DNA of 64,000 nucleotides from Ricinus communis (lineage: Eukaryota > Streptophyta > Magnoliopsida > Malpighiales > Euphorbiaceae). Each line of letters starts with the position of its first letter. Position 1 is the stretch's first letter. A program made the position numbers and the translations under genes. The notes under the pieces are model-generated. The model ran no database searches and had not been told where the DNA came from. It worked only from the letters and a program-made list of their open reading frames with translations. This document shows, piece after piece, positions 13,601 to 24,949 of the stretch. The stretch lies in assembly GCF_019578655.1 (NCBI RefSeq), contig NC_063256.1, positions 10,416,001 to 10,480,000 of the forward strand. Direction: 5' to 3'.

Positions 13601-16600
13601 GTCTGCTTGGCTTCAGCGAAACTCCAAAGGTCTCTTGTTGATGGTGCAACCTCTATTAATCACTTGTACTAATGGGCATACCCCTTATGAAGTTGATATA
13701 ACGAATCTCAAGAACATTCTTTACCACATTGCAGAGTTGTTGGGTAGCAATTTGTCTGTGAATGATACAGGAGTAGGGCATATAGTTGCTAATTGTATGC
13801 CATCTACACAAGACAGAGAAACAATGCACTCATTCTCAGAAGATGAAAAATGGCATGTCATCGGGACATGCTTGTGGCAGCACCTGTCCAGATTATTGAA
13901 ACATAAACTACATTTGCTATCTATTAATATTGAAGATGATTGCTTCTCTGGAGTTTCCCATGGCTTAATTTCTTCGTGGCCATCTGGTTCAATTGGATCT
14001 GATGACACCATGAAAAAAGAAATTATGTCATTTTCATTGATATTGGCCAAGTTACTGAAAATTACAATTCTACACGTTTCATCTTATCATGTAAAAATAT
14101 TTGGGTCGCTCCTCCAGTTGAAAGTAGAGAATGAATTGCACATGACAACTTTGACATGGCTAAAAGATTCTATTGCATCTCAGGCCGAAGTCCTCTATCA
14201 GGATGCTAGTGCAGACATAATGAACAGCAAAGATGAATTATCAACTTTTGATATTTTGTGGGACACCTGTGCTGATCCTAACATTGTATCTGAAGGTTTT
14301 GCACTAGAAAAAATAAATTGGTCTGAGTTTTTCAATCGTAGATCATCTCAAAGCTGGAGTAAATTCTACAAAATCATTAGAGGGGAGTATGAAACCAGGG
14401 AAGGTTTGGATCATGAAGTCAGATTGAGTACTAATCGTTCCAGCGATGAGGTTGAGTCACCTGGTAAGGGTTTATTTAAGAATGGGCGAGCTGTTCTAAC
14501 TACCTGGCAGAAGGATGCAACTATTTCCAAGGAGGAGACACTTTTCCAAAATGCTAAAGAAATATATAAGAGAGACGGAGAGCTGTTGGAGGTAATTTTT
14601 CAACTACTGATTTTATCCTTCCTAAATTAATAGTCGTATTTGAATACTGGCATTATTGTGGTAGATATTTGTTAGTAGGTCTTAAGGTGAATATCACCAG
14701 AATTTTCCAATATCTTTCACAATTATTAATTCTTCAACTTCAAGCAGGCACTTTGTGTGAACTCTGTCAATGAAGGGCAAGCTGCAATTGCTAGCAACCG
14801 AAAGGTTAGTCTCAGTGTATGATTTCTGCTTTCATCCTGATGTATCTCCTTCCCCTCTCATCCTCTCATTTCCCCCCTCTAGTGACCTCTCTAATCCATT
14901 GAGTACACTATCTTACATATAACAGGCAATTGCTGTCACCAATTTGTAAGTGCCACCACTAAGATTTGTGTTCTGGTAAATGATTAAATTCTTATTCTGC
15001 GGCCATTAAAGTGAAGGCCTTCATTGAATGGATTCTTTAGTAACTCTGTAATTCCCTGAATAAGCTTTTCTTGTATATCATCTGAATCCTACTTTAGTTA
15101 CTTTAGATTCGTTATGACTAACAAAATTATTCTAGTCATCATGTGTATATTTGAGAATGAATTTCAATACCGTATGATAGTATAGTGAGACTTTCAGGGA
15201 ACATTTTAGAGCCTAGGAGCTTTAAAAGGCTAGTGGAGCCATCAATCCTTTTAACTGGATAATATGGCTTCACTATTCAGTCAGAGTATCTAATGTTATA
15301 TTCTCTTTAATACAGGGCATTATTTTCTTCAGTTGGAAAGATGGGGTTACCTTTGTCGATAAATCAGAATACATCTGGGCTGATGCTGATTGGCCACCAA
15401 ATGGTTGGGCTGGTGCTGAATCAACACCTGTTCCAACTTCTGTTTCTCCTGGTGTTGGTCTTGGGAGCAAGAAAGGGTCACACCTTGGTTTGGGAGGGGC
15501 AACCCTTGGCACAGGTTCTTTAGCTAGACCAAGGAGAGACTTAACAGGTGGTGGAGCATTTGGTATTCCAGGTTATGCTGGTATCGGTGCATCTGGCTTA
15601 GGTTGGGAAGTTCAAGAGGATTTCGAGGAGTTTCTTGACCCACCAGCTACCGTGGAAACAATAAGTACAAGGGCTTTTTCTAGTCACCCCTCAAGATCCT
15701 TCTTTTTGGTTGGTTCCAGCAATACACATATTTACTTGTGGGAGGTACAAATTTTTTGACCTTGAGAACAAAGTCAATTCTGTTGCATCATATTCACACA
15801 TATATTAATCATCTATATGGGAAGGGGTCCTTTCCTTAAATTAGTTATATTTTATTTCAAATTGCCTTGTGCTTGAATCAAATGATATTTTATAGGGCCG
15901 TTTGGTTAAGTCTGGCTTACATGTGCTGAGAAAGCCTCAAAAGTCTTTCCTGGTGAAAAACAATCAATAAGCTTTTGATGTTTAATCATGATTGCTGAAG
16001 AAGTTTGTACATACTGTTTTTATCTCTTGCTCCCATTCACCAATATTTGTAGTATATTGACAACATGAAATGTTTTATATGCAGTTTGGTAACAATAAAG
16101 CCACTGCAACTTATGGTGTCCTCCCTGCTGCAAATGTTCCTCCACCGTATGCCCTAGCATCGGTATCCGCTTTGCAGTTTGACCCCTGTGGGCACAGGTT
16201 TGCTTCAGCTGCACTAGACGGAACTGTATGCACATGGCAGCTGGAGGTTGGAGGAAGGAGTAATATCCACCCAACAGAATCATCTCTCTGCTTTAATGGC
16301 TATGCATCGTATGATTTCGCTTTTTTAATATACCAGGAACTTTTTTATTATCTAATTCTTTTTCTTTAGGTGGATTTTGGACAAAGAAAATGTAGTAGAT
16401 GTTGGATTCCAAAGTCTACTTAGTGGAAAAGATCCTTGGTTTTTTAGAATGATGAGATAGTATTCTTTATTTTCACTGGGAGTGTTTGTTAGAAGAAATG
16501 CATGTGTTCGTTGCTTATGTAAACTAAACATATATGTATCAGGAATCTTCATATTGTTAAAGGTGTTGTATTCATGTTCCGATGAAGTGGTTAATATCAG

Positions 16601-17847
16601 TGCATTTGCAGGGATGTTACATATGTTACATCAAGCGGATCAGTTGTTGCAGCAGCTGGATACAGTGCTAATGGTGTTAATGCTGTAGTCTGGGACACGT
16701 TGGCTCCGCCCACAACCTCACAAGCTTCAATTATTTGTCATGAAGGTTTAATTCTTTTATTTTTGGAATTGCATTAAGTGAAATTGCATGCATATAATAT
16801 GTCTTCAGATAATCATGCACAGATCACAGCTGGCCAGTTTTGGGTTACTTTTATAGTGTACTTTAAGATGCCAGAATCAGTACACTAAAGAAAACATTGA
16901 TATAGATTGAAATAGTTATTGATCATCAATTTTCGATCCAGGTCTTACAATGACCAGCGAACAAAAGTAGCAATAGTGATGAATGTTACTGTTTTGACTA
17001 ATGATCTCAATCTTGCTCATAATTGAACATTAAGTTGCAAGATACCCCTTCATTCATAATGACAGCAACCTTCTTTATATTTCCGTATGTGTTTGAAGGC
17101 GGTGCTCGCTCCATTTCTATGTTTGATAATGACATTGGAAGTGGTTCTGTATCTCCCCTTATTGTAACTGGAGGTAAAGGTGGTGATGTTGGACTTCATG
17201 ACTTTCGGTACATAGCAACCGGAAGGACTAAAAGGCATAAGCATTTCGATAACCGTGATAGAAGCAGCAATCTGCCTTCTAATCCCGACTTGCAAGCAGG
17301 GGCTGGTGACAAAGTTGGTGGCCAGAATCAGAATGGGATGCTTTGGTACATACCAAAGGCACACTTAGGTATGCATATGTCTTTCCATGCGTAGTTGCAA
17401 TTGAATTTTATTTCTGCATCTAACAACTTAATAAATTGAGTGAAGGAAGCGTTACCAAAATATCCACCATCCCACATACCAGCTTATTCTTAACTGGAAG
17501 TAAAGATGGAGATGTTAAGCTTTGGGATGCCAAAGCAGCACAGCTTGTCTATCACTGGCCCAAATTGCATGAAAGGCGCACCTTTCTGCAACCCAGTTCA
17601 CGAGGTTTTGGTGGAGTTGTTAGGGTAAGAATTTCTACTTGGTACTTTTAGGAACAATAAGACAAAAGTTGTTTTAATTTGAAGTAGTAAGTTTTTTTAA
17701 GCCATGTGCCTGTTCTGAAGCATTAGCATATTAAATTTGCAGCCTGCGGTTACAGATATACAAGTTGTTTCTCATGGTTTTCTTACTTGTGGTTGGGATG
17801 GATCTGTAAAGTTGGTTCAGCTTAAAGATCACCAGCATGAGACATAA
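3959..17847 (+). CDS. DmX/Rav1-like WD40 protein (RAVE complex homologue)
   Basis: Sixteen exons reconstructed by hand: 3959-4337, 4982-7648, 7836-8271, 9107-9335, 10208-10372, 10765-11037, 11198-11443, 12697-13089, 13197-14591, 14748-14804, 15316-15744, 16085-16308, 16612-16745, 17099-17368, 17446-17624, 17743-17847. All introns are GT-AG and the 7,581 nt close in frame (2,526 aa). WD40 repeats lie in the N-terminal ~1,000 residues (e.g. CLDGTARLW, CFDGTLRMW). The conserved RAVE1/DmX core follows at about 1120-1465 (YENLDEPGRRFWVALRFQ, LMSWAFHSDCQETLLGSF). A second WD40 block closes the protein at about 2205-2526 (GSKDGDVKLWDAK, CGWDGSVKL). Yeast Rav1 and animal DMXL proteins promote V-ATPase assembly, so a cytosolic/endomembrane role is inferred. 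The two long exons (2,667 and 1,395 nt) are the most secure parts. Confidence 0.9.
4552..4604. repeat. (TA)n microsatellite in intron 1 of the DmX-like gene
   Basis: An almost uninterrupted TA run of about 53 bp, broken by one G at 4567, lying in the first intron (4338-4981). Likely length-polymorphic. Confidence 0.95.
8936..9030. repeat. Imperfect 47-bp tandem duplication in intron 3 of the DmX-like gene
   Basis: AGCCTCTAAATGC occurs at 8936 and again at 8983. Each copy is followed by a diverged stretch that carries ACATGTGTGT and ends in TGTGAAAC or TATGAAAC. This is a simple two-copy intronic duplication with no sign of function. Confidence 0.7.
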
Positions 17848-19730
17848 TGAAGTTGCCTAACCATGAAACTCGGAGAATTTTAATAATTCGTTGAACATGA
17901 CTGTGGAAGCGGGTACAATTTTCGCGCCACTGACTTCAACTGCGGTGGTGCCTACCACCATCAATATGTCATATCCAATCTGTAGACCATAACTACAGAA
18001 AACTGCTATGCATATGGATTAAATGAAACAGAATTCAGGCCAGGCTTCTTGATCAAACAATTTTCGGTCTCTCTACTTAGATCAAGCATTATCCACTCGC
18101 CTGATGGTCTAAATCAAGTGTATAAGAATACTGTTGAATTCCACAGGCGGTAAACCCATATCATCTGTTTCACAGCTCCATTTCCTCTCCAAGTATCCTC
18201 CTGTTAGATTCCTTGCTAAGTAACGGTTTTGAACAGGATGAAATCATACCACTGCTGTTTGGTCTTTGATATGTGTCTACAGATGTTTTTATTTTTTCAT
18301 TACGCAGTCATTTTTTGCCTGGCGAGGAGTCAGTGTCCATTGTAGTCTATCATTATATAATGTTTTGATATAGTTATTCTGCGTCTAGGTGTATATTTGG
18401 TTGTTCTTGTATATATATTCCCCTTCCAATAAAATTCGATGTATACTACAGAAACATTTATCACAAATACAACAGTGAAAATTCTTTTTTTTTTTTAAAT
18501 GTTTATTGAAATTGGTCGATGAACATTTTCCAGCCTTTTGCTTTTCACAGCATAGGCGTAGGATGACTTACAGTGGACACGAGTCACATGCAAGCAGCTT
18601 TGTTGGAGTCTGATTTTAAGAGTATAGTGAACCTTTTGGAGCTGAAAGGGCCAATTGGTCCCTTTGTCCTTTGCCGCTCAACTCCACCACTTCCTAATTT
18701 AAGATCGGAATCTGTCATTGATTGCCTATGCCAAAGGCCAAGTGGGTCAACTGTCGTTTTGTATCAATGCCTTATTTCAACGATCCTCTTCACAAAATCT
18801 TTTTCTAACCTAAATTAGGATTAGGATTTGATAAAAAGTATTGCATGAGCACTAAATACAATAATAAAAAAAATATGCTAAAAGAAAAGGGAAAAGAAAA
18901 AAAGGTGATAATTAGAGTAAGAGGTGTGTCATGCCGCTGCCCAAAGGTAGAATTGCACTGGGTAGGCACGTGTCGCATCACAGGAACTTCGTGTAATTTT
19001 AGTGCTGCATGCTATGCTTAGCCTTTGCCTTGTAGCTGTACTCCTGAAGTACTGTTCAGGAAAAGGTCAAAATGTACTGCGCAAATCCTCCTGTATTGAA
19101 CCTTGATCATTTCACCTCTAATTTCTTCCTTTACCTAACTGAAATCCTCAATTTCCTATGCTATTTTAGGATAACAAAGTGAAATTAACTAAGACGTCAA
19201 TGCTTTTGTTGGCTGATAACTGACCCTAACATAATTGCCTCGTAATACTATGGGCACAAAATGGATACCTTTGGCTTTATTTACTGCTTGCCTGCCTAAC
19301 ATCCCTGTGTGCGCCACCTAAAGATGTTGCCTTGCCTTGAAAACCATATCAACCTCCAAAGAAAAATTTTAAACTCGTTATATTTGTATTTTGAAATTCA
19401 ACCAGATTTAAACTTTAATACCCATTTATAAAATAGTTTCACTTTACCACTAAAATAAATCAGCCAATTAGATAAAAAGAAAAATTCAAATTTCATTATA
19501 TTTACATTTAGTTAAATTTTAATTCATTTTAGATGTTTCATACAGGATTATTTGTCCAGCTATAAATTATTAAAAATTCAATATAAGATCTTAAAATTAT
19601 AAAAGTGTTTCTATTATTTATCCTATTTAATAGTACTTATATCATATTAAACATAAAATAAAAACATATAAAGTTTATTTATAAGAAGAAGATAAAAAGA
19701 ATTCATTATAGAAAGATGCTGATTTTGGTT
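17848..19730. other. 3' flank of the DmX-like gene and intergenic DNA
   Basis: The first few hundred bases are probably 3' UTR; AATAAA (part of CCAATAAAATTC) is present near 18427-18432. The rest is non-coding by inspection. A 81-codon frame at 18573 has no convincing family match. From 19330 the DNA is AT-rich. Confidence 0.5.
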
Positions 19731-19739
19731 GTTACTTGA

Positions 19740-20420
19740 TTGTACCAGAGTGCACTGTTTATGAAGTTCTTAGGAGAAGCCGCAAGGGTAGTTGGATTGG
19801 GACCTACGATCTTTCTACGTGGCGCTATCACCAAATGGTCCTCCCTTTCAATCAAGTCTTATCTTCTAAATGAGTTGGGCCTACGCCTCTCTTTTCCCCC
19901 ACTCACCACTCGCCACGTGTGCGGAGGTGTAAGGTAAAAGCCATTACACAACACACACTGGTTTTCAAGTAAGCAAACGTGGACCACACCGGTGAAAGGG
20001 ACGGCGCAAAGGCCGGTGTTTTCACTCTGTCGTTTTGGGAAATATTTCACCTCCTTTATCGATTGCTGCTTCTTGCTGCTAAAATTTCAAGGCCAAAATA
20101 TATTTTATTTATTTATTTATTTTTATTTTAAAAAGCGCTATCGAGTGTACTGTGGGCTGTGCAAAGCGACAGATAAAAGAGAAAAAATGAAACTGAAAAA
20201 TAAAGGGCTAAAGCCTGAACCTGAAAGGTCTGTAGTTGTTGTTATTGCTGCGTATCTTCTGTAGATTTTTTATTTTTATATAAATTTCTTTTGGAAATCA
20301 AAAACGATTCGTTTTGTTCTCATCATACAGCTTTTCTTCAATGAATTCAACCAGATCTACCCAATAATACAATACAAAATAACTAGTTGCTCATTTCCGT
20401 CCAGTTTTGCACGGATTCAA
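19740..20420 (+). promoter_or_regulatory. Probable promoter and 5' leader of the tail-anchored protein gene
   Basis: A GC-richer island between AT-rich flanks. It carries GCCACGTGTG (G-box core CACGTG, about 19912-19917), another ACGTGG near 19817 and TTGGGCCT near 19876 (site II-like). CT-rich leader sequence follows to about 20470. The next gene downstream on this strand starts at 21951, and the sequence just before its start codon looks like a splice acceptor (ATGCACAG, ending 21930). A 5' UTR exon here with a long leader intron is therefore the simplest reading. This is inference; no transcript was seen. Confidence 0.45.
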
Positions 20421-20429
20421 TCCATATTT

Positions 20430-21930
20430 TGGTTTGTACTCTTCTCTTTTACTCTCTTTACCTTTCCATCTTTAATTTTCTGCCTAATTTTTTTTAATCT
20501 CATATAAATATTCAGTCTGTTTGCTCGGAAATTGGGTGCAGTTTCTAAATTATACGCTTTAATTTCTTTAGCTTATCGTGTTGGTTGTTAGAGGGCTTTC
20601 CTTATGTTCTCATCAATTAGGGTGTGCTTTTCTCTCCACATAAGGATTATTATATTCTTTATGGATTCTTAAGTAATTACAAATTTATGGGCTGATTTAC
20701 AATATCTGTTCTTCTTTGGTATTAGTATATTTTTGCTTGTGCTTGATCTCGTATGTTTGTTTTGATTTTAGTTGGTGATAATTTTTTTTCTTTCTCAGTT
20801 TGTACATGAACTTAAATAGTCATTTTACTTTTAGATGTGTAATTTTGTGATGAAGGTACTCTTTTGTTATCCTCGCAACTTGGAGTGATGCTTTGGTCAT
20901 AAATTAACTAGCATGTTTTCTACCAGACTTTTTTTTTCTTTTGAGTTTATGCAAGAAGAATATTTAAGAGTAACCAAAATATGCCTCTATTTTTCAACGC
21001 TTAGGCATTTGCTCATGGATTTTCGTGTACTGTTGTTTTTGCTGAGTAAAATTGTGATATTTAAAAAAAATAAAAAAATAAAAAATATTTTTGTCCTCTT
21101 TTCTTCGTCCTGTAAATAAGTTTTGTATTTATAAAACAATTTTCAGGTTAACATTCGTGATTGTGCATATCTCAATATTTTCAAGAAGATTTAGATTAAA
21201 TGGTCCTCTGTTGTATGATTGATTGATTATTTGCATAAAAAGTCCTTATTGTCTTTGGTTTTGGTTATCATATTGACATATGGGAAGTCTTGCTTATGAC
21301 TTACGTACAGTTGTTGGTAGTTTTTGGGTCATATATCAACTTGTTCTACTCCAGCGGATTTTCTGTAGAGTTCTTTTCACATTTTATCTTTTCTTAAATA
21401 AATGAACCCACCTGCTATTTATAATGTTGATTTATGCTTGAGATAATTGAATAGTTGTCATGGTTATGTTATTCACCAGTGGTTTTTGTTCTAGTATGGT
21501 ATCTGATTTCTGTTTATATTATGAAGTTCAGAGGGAGCATTCACATTTATTACTTTGAAATACAATTTCCCGGTGGTATGGTATGTTTTTGAACCCTATC
21601 ATAAACAAGATCACTCCTATAGGCTAAGGGCACTTCCAAAATCCAATGTGCTGAGAGGATTTATTGGCAGATTTCACATGTTAATAGCGATTCACATTCT
21701 CCATTAGAGCTCTAAGTGTTGCATTTTACTTTCTTCATAGCTTGCTGTCTGCGATGCTCACAGTGTCGTCTCTTTTTCCTCCCCATGTTTCTGTTGACAA
21801 GACAAATAAATTTTTAGCCTTATCTCATTGAAGGATAAGCTTATCAGTCTATTTTTCTCATTTAGCTTTGATCCTTCTTGGGGTATCAATGCCTGTTAAG
21901 GCTAACTGAAAGTTCTTATGTTATGCACAG
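20430..21930 (+). other. Probable 5' UTR intron of the tail-anchored protein gene
   Basis: About 1.5 kb of T-rich sequence without coding potential, typical of a plant leader intron. It ends in a pyrimidine-poor but valid ATGCACAG acceptor at 21930, 20 bp before the start codon. The donor was not fixed. Open frames here (e.g. 20913-21119) are T-rich translations without family resemblance. Confidence 0.4.
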
Positions 21931-21950
21931 TAGATGCATCTGATAAAAGG

Positions 21951-23648
21951 ATGGCAGTAGCGGAAGCAAGGGCTGCATGGCAAAGAACAGCTAATCGTTG
22001 TTTTGTCCAAGAAGATGCCAAAAGAGCGCCCAAGTTAGCTTGCTGCCAGTCATCATCTTCATCATCTAAACAGGTTGATGGTGGACCAACAAATGCAGCA
22101 GAAATGCCAGAGAATTCTGCTGTAGGTTTCATGCCTTTCCACAGGAATGCCTCGTATTCCAGCCTACCCCCTGATACAAGATGGTGGCTTCAGCTGCAAC
22201 CTAGTTATGGATACCAAAAGGGTTTTACGTATGAACAGCTAGATAAATTAGAGAATGAGGTGGAAATTTTGAGAGCTGAATTTGTAAACGCGCCCTCTAT
22301 AATTGATGAGATCCGGCCTCATGATGACAGAGGCAGCACTCGTTTTGATGGCAATAAGAAATATGAGCCTTCCTTTGATCCACATTTTAGGATCTCGGCT
22401 GATTATAGGAACAGAGATCCTAATGTTAAGAACCAAGAGGCAGGGGTTCTATATGATAAGAATGCCCAAGAATTTATTGAACCCAAGGACACAAAAGAAA
22501 ACTCCAAATTGATGGATTTGGATCCATTTGAATGTTTGAGACCGCAAAAGAGTGATGACTATTGTTTTGATTCAGAATCACCTTTTAGTGGGAGTGAAAA
22601 GAGTGTACCATGGTGGCGCACAACAGATAAAGATGACTTAGCCTCCTTGGTTGCACAGAAGTCTGTTGATTATATTGCAAATTGTGACCTTCCCCCACCT
22701 CAGAAGCTGCATCTTAGGAGATACCCACATGGCCGTCCCGGAGCTTCTGATCATGATGATTCGATAGCTTTATCTTTGGATGGGAAGGCACAGAGTGGTT
22801 GTATCTCTAGCCCGTTAGTTCATGCACATGGCTGTCCCAGTTCTGAAAGCATGCACGGAAGACACAGGGCTTCAGTTGAAGGTCACTTACAAAGTGGTTT
22901 AAACAAGCCATTCAGGTATCTAACCAAATTAAATCTTCTGGTTGTATTTGTACGTGAATTCTTCCTTCTGATATCTGGTAGATGCACAAGTCTGTTGAGT
23001 ATGCATGTTTCTATTTTTCTTTCAAAATTTCTGCTCGTGTTTGAATGGTTTAAATAACTCAGTATAACATTAAGCCAGTGAATTTTTTTTCTTTATGCAT
23101 ACTTGTGAATGTTATTAAGCATTTTTATTCACACATGATGTTTGAAGCTCTGAAACCTTAAATGTAGCTCTATCGCAACTCATAAAGAAATGATAGAAAT
23201 TGGACAAGTTCCGGAGGGTGACCCTTGCAAGGCTCAACTATTGGAAGCACTCCGTCATTCTCAAACACGAGCCAGGGAAGCAGAGAAGGTGGCAAAGCAA
23301 GCCTGTGCTGAGAGGGAACACATCATTAAGCTCTTTTTCAGACAGGCCTCGCAACTTTTTGCATACAAGCAATGGTTCCACCTGCTACAGCTTGAAAGCC
23401 TTTACTACCAGGTGAAGAATGGTGGACAGCCAATGTCTACTCTGTTCCCTGTGGCGCTTCCTTGGATGCCTCAGAAAGGTAGGAAAATGCGGAAGAGCTG
23501 GCAGAAGTCGACAAGGGGGAAACGTGGGAAGCGCGGACGACCGAGTCATGACATTAGCAAGTATGCTGTTGCACTTGCATTGGGATTGGGTCTTGTTGGT
23601 GCCGGGTTACTTCTGGGATGGACAGTAGGGTGGATGTTGCCTATTTGA
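21951..23648 (+). CDS. Plant-specific tail-anchored transmembrane protein
   Basis: Two exons, 21951-22915 and 23168-23648, join in frame across a GT-AG intron to give 481 aa. I chose the ATG at 21951 (MAVAEARAAWQRTANRCF) because it lies 20 bp after a splice acceptor and opens the conserved N-terminus. An in-frame ATG at 21918 lies before that acceptor. Visible features: a conserved basic/Cys N-terminal block; a serine run; an acidic helix-forming stretch at about 94-111 (YEQLDKLENEVEILRAEF); a second charged helical stretch at about 345-390; a Lys/Arg-rich segment (GRKMRKSWQK, then KRGKRGR); and one hydrophobic segment in the last 28 residues (YAVALALGLGLVGAGLLL) ending five residues after a WTVGW motif. 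That layout predicts a C-terminal anchor with the bulk in the cytosol. I recognise it as a conserved plant family (compare Arabidopsis At2g46550, from memory) but know no biochemical function. Confidence 0.82.
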
Positions 23649-24600
23649 GTTTCAACTAAAGTTTCGTGCATATGAAAATATATTTATGAGGGAAAAGGGC
23701 TGGGGTTTATTTTATTTTCATATCTATGTTCTTAGCGTCTCAGTTTCTTTCTTTTTTTTTTTTTTTTTGTATTTTGGTGGTTGTATATCCCGCTGTATTT
23801 GTATTGCTTGTGCACAAATGATGGGAGGGGTTGTTCATGTGAATATGGTGGGGGTAGATTTTCAATCAATGAAAATCTCATCATTTGGTGATACTACTGT
23901 ATGTATATATGTATGATTTAATCTTAGTTTCATAATTTCCTGTTTGGAAAATCCAATGATGCATTATGAATTTCGGGATTTAGTTGTTATATTCCATTAT
24001 GCTTTTGATAATTATGGTTTGGTTGAGGACGGATCCAATTAATTCAGGTTTTGAAATGCTCTCCGCTTCTACTGGATATAAAACCTTTTTTAGCTACTCT
24101 TTGTAATTCTTTTCCTAAAAATTATAATTCCTTTATTCTTGGAATAGTTTCGAGTAAATATAAAAATGGCTTTTCTCAAATTTGGATGTAGAATTACTGC
24201 TTTTTTAAAGGCCAAATTAATTTTTCATTTTTCATTTTTTATATTTTATTTTACCAAACTTTAAAATTTTTATTTTATTAATTTTTTATGTTTTTGCCAA
24301 AATATTTCTATAAAAGATAGTTTTTATATTTATATTTTAATTTTAATTAAAGACGCTTAGATTTTTAATAATGAAATGAAATAAAAAAAAACTTAATAAA
24401 ATAAAAACTAAGTTACGTAGTTCGGATCCACAATCCTCACATAGTTGTGTTCCGATGATTTTTCTGTTAAACTAAAGAAGCTATAGATTTTAATTGGGAT
24501 GAAGCTTTTCAACCCTAAAATCAACCTCACTTTTTTATTCATTTTAAAATATATTATTTCTTGAAGGTTAATTTACATTCATCCTCTCCTCCTTTATAAT
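23649..24600. other. 3' UTR of the tail-anchored protein gene and spacer
   Basis: A T-rich 3' UTR extends to about 23920. An AT-rich non-coding spacer follows. No other feature is seen. Confidence 0.5.
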
Positions 24601-24770
24601 CATGTAGCATCAACATTTCTTCAATTTAACACGTGTCATGCTAATTCCAACCCCTTGGCGATGTGTGCATGACACCTGGCCTTTGCTCGTGATGTATCGT
24701 CTGACACCTGGACATGACCTAGCTATGCCACCTGGGCAAAATCCTACCATTCCCAACTTATACAAGAAAA

Positions 24771-24797
24771 GGCCCATATTTGGTTCCAATTTGGGCC
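24771..24797 (+). promoter_or_regulatory. Paired site II (TGGGCY) elements upstream of the complex I subunit gene
   Basis: GGCCCAT at 24771-24777 (the reverse complement contains TGGGCC) and TTGGGCC at 24791-24797 lie about 150-180 bp before the start codon at 24950. Paired site II elements are a known signature of plant nuclear promoters for respiratory-chain, ribosomal and cell-cycle genes. This fits the proposed product of the gene they precede. Confidence 0.6.
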
Positions 24798-24949
24798 AGC
24801 AAAGGCCGGCCTTCTTTAGATGGGAGAGGATGCGTGGGAGCTCTCGAAAGCAACAATTGGTTATTGGATCTTCGATAGATCAAAAGAAATTTTAAAAAAG
24901 AAATAAAAAAAAAGAATTGAATTGGAGAAGAGAGCGAGAAGGGGAAGGG

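Noticed and set aside
18573..18818. 81-codon + frame with a faint RNase H-like phrase (LLESDFKSIVNLL)
   Set aside because: The resemblance is only about a dozen residues, with no catalytic acidic residues in the right places and no neighbouring retroelement parts.
23750..23769. Long T run after the tail-anchored protein gene as a terminator
   Set aside because: Poly-T runs are common in plant 3' UTRs and do not terminate RNA polymerase II.
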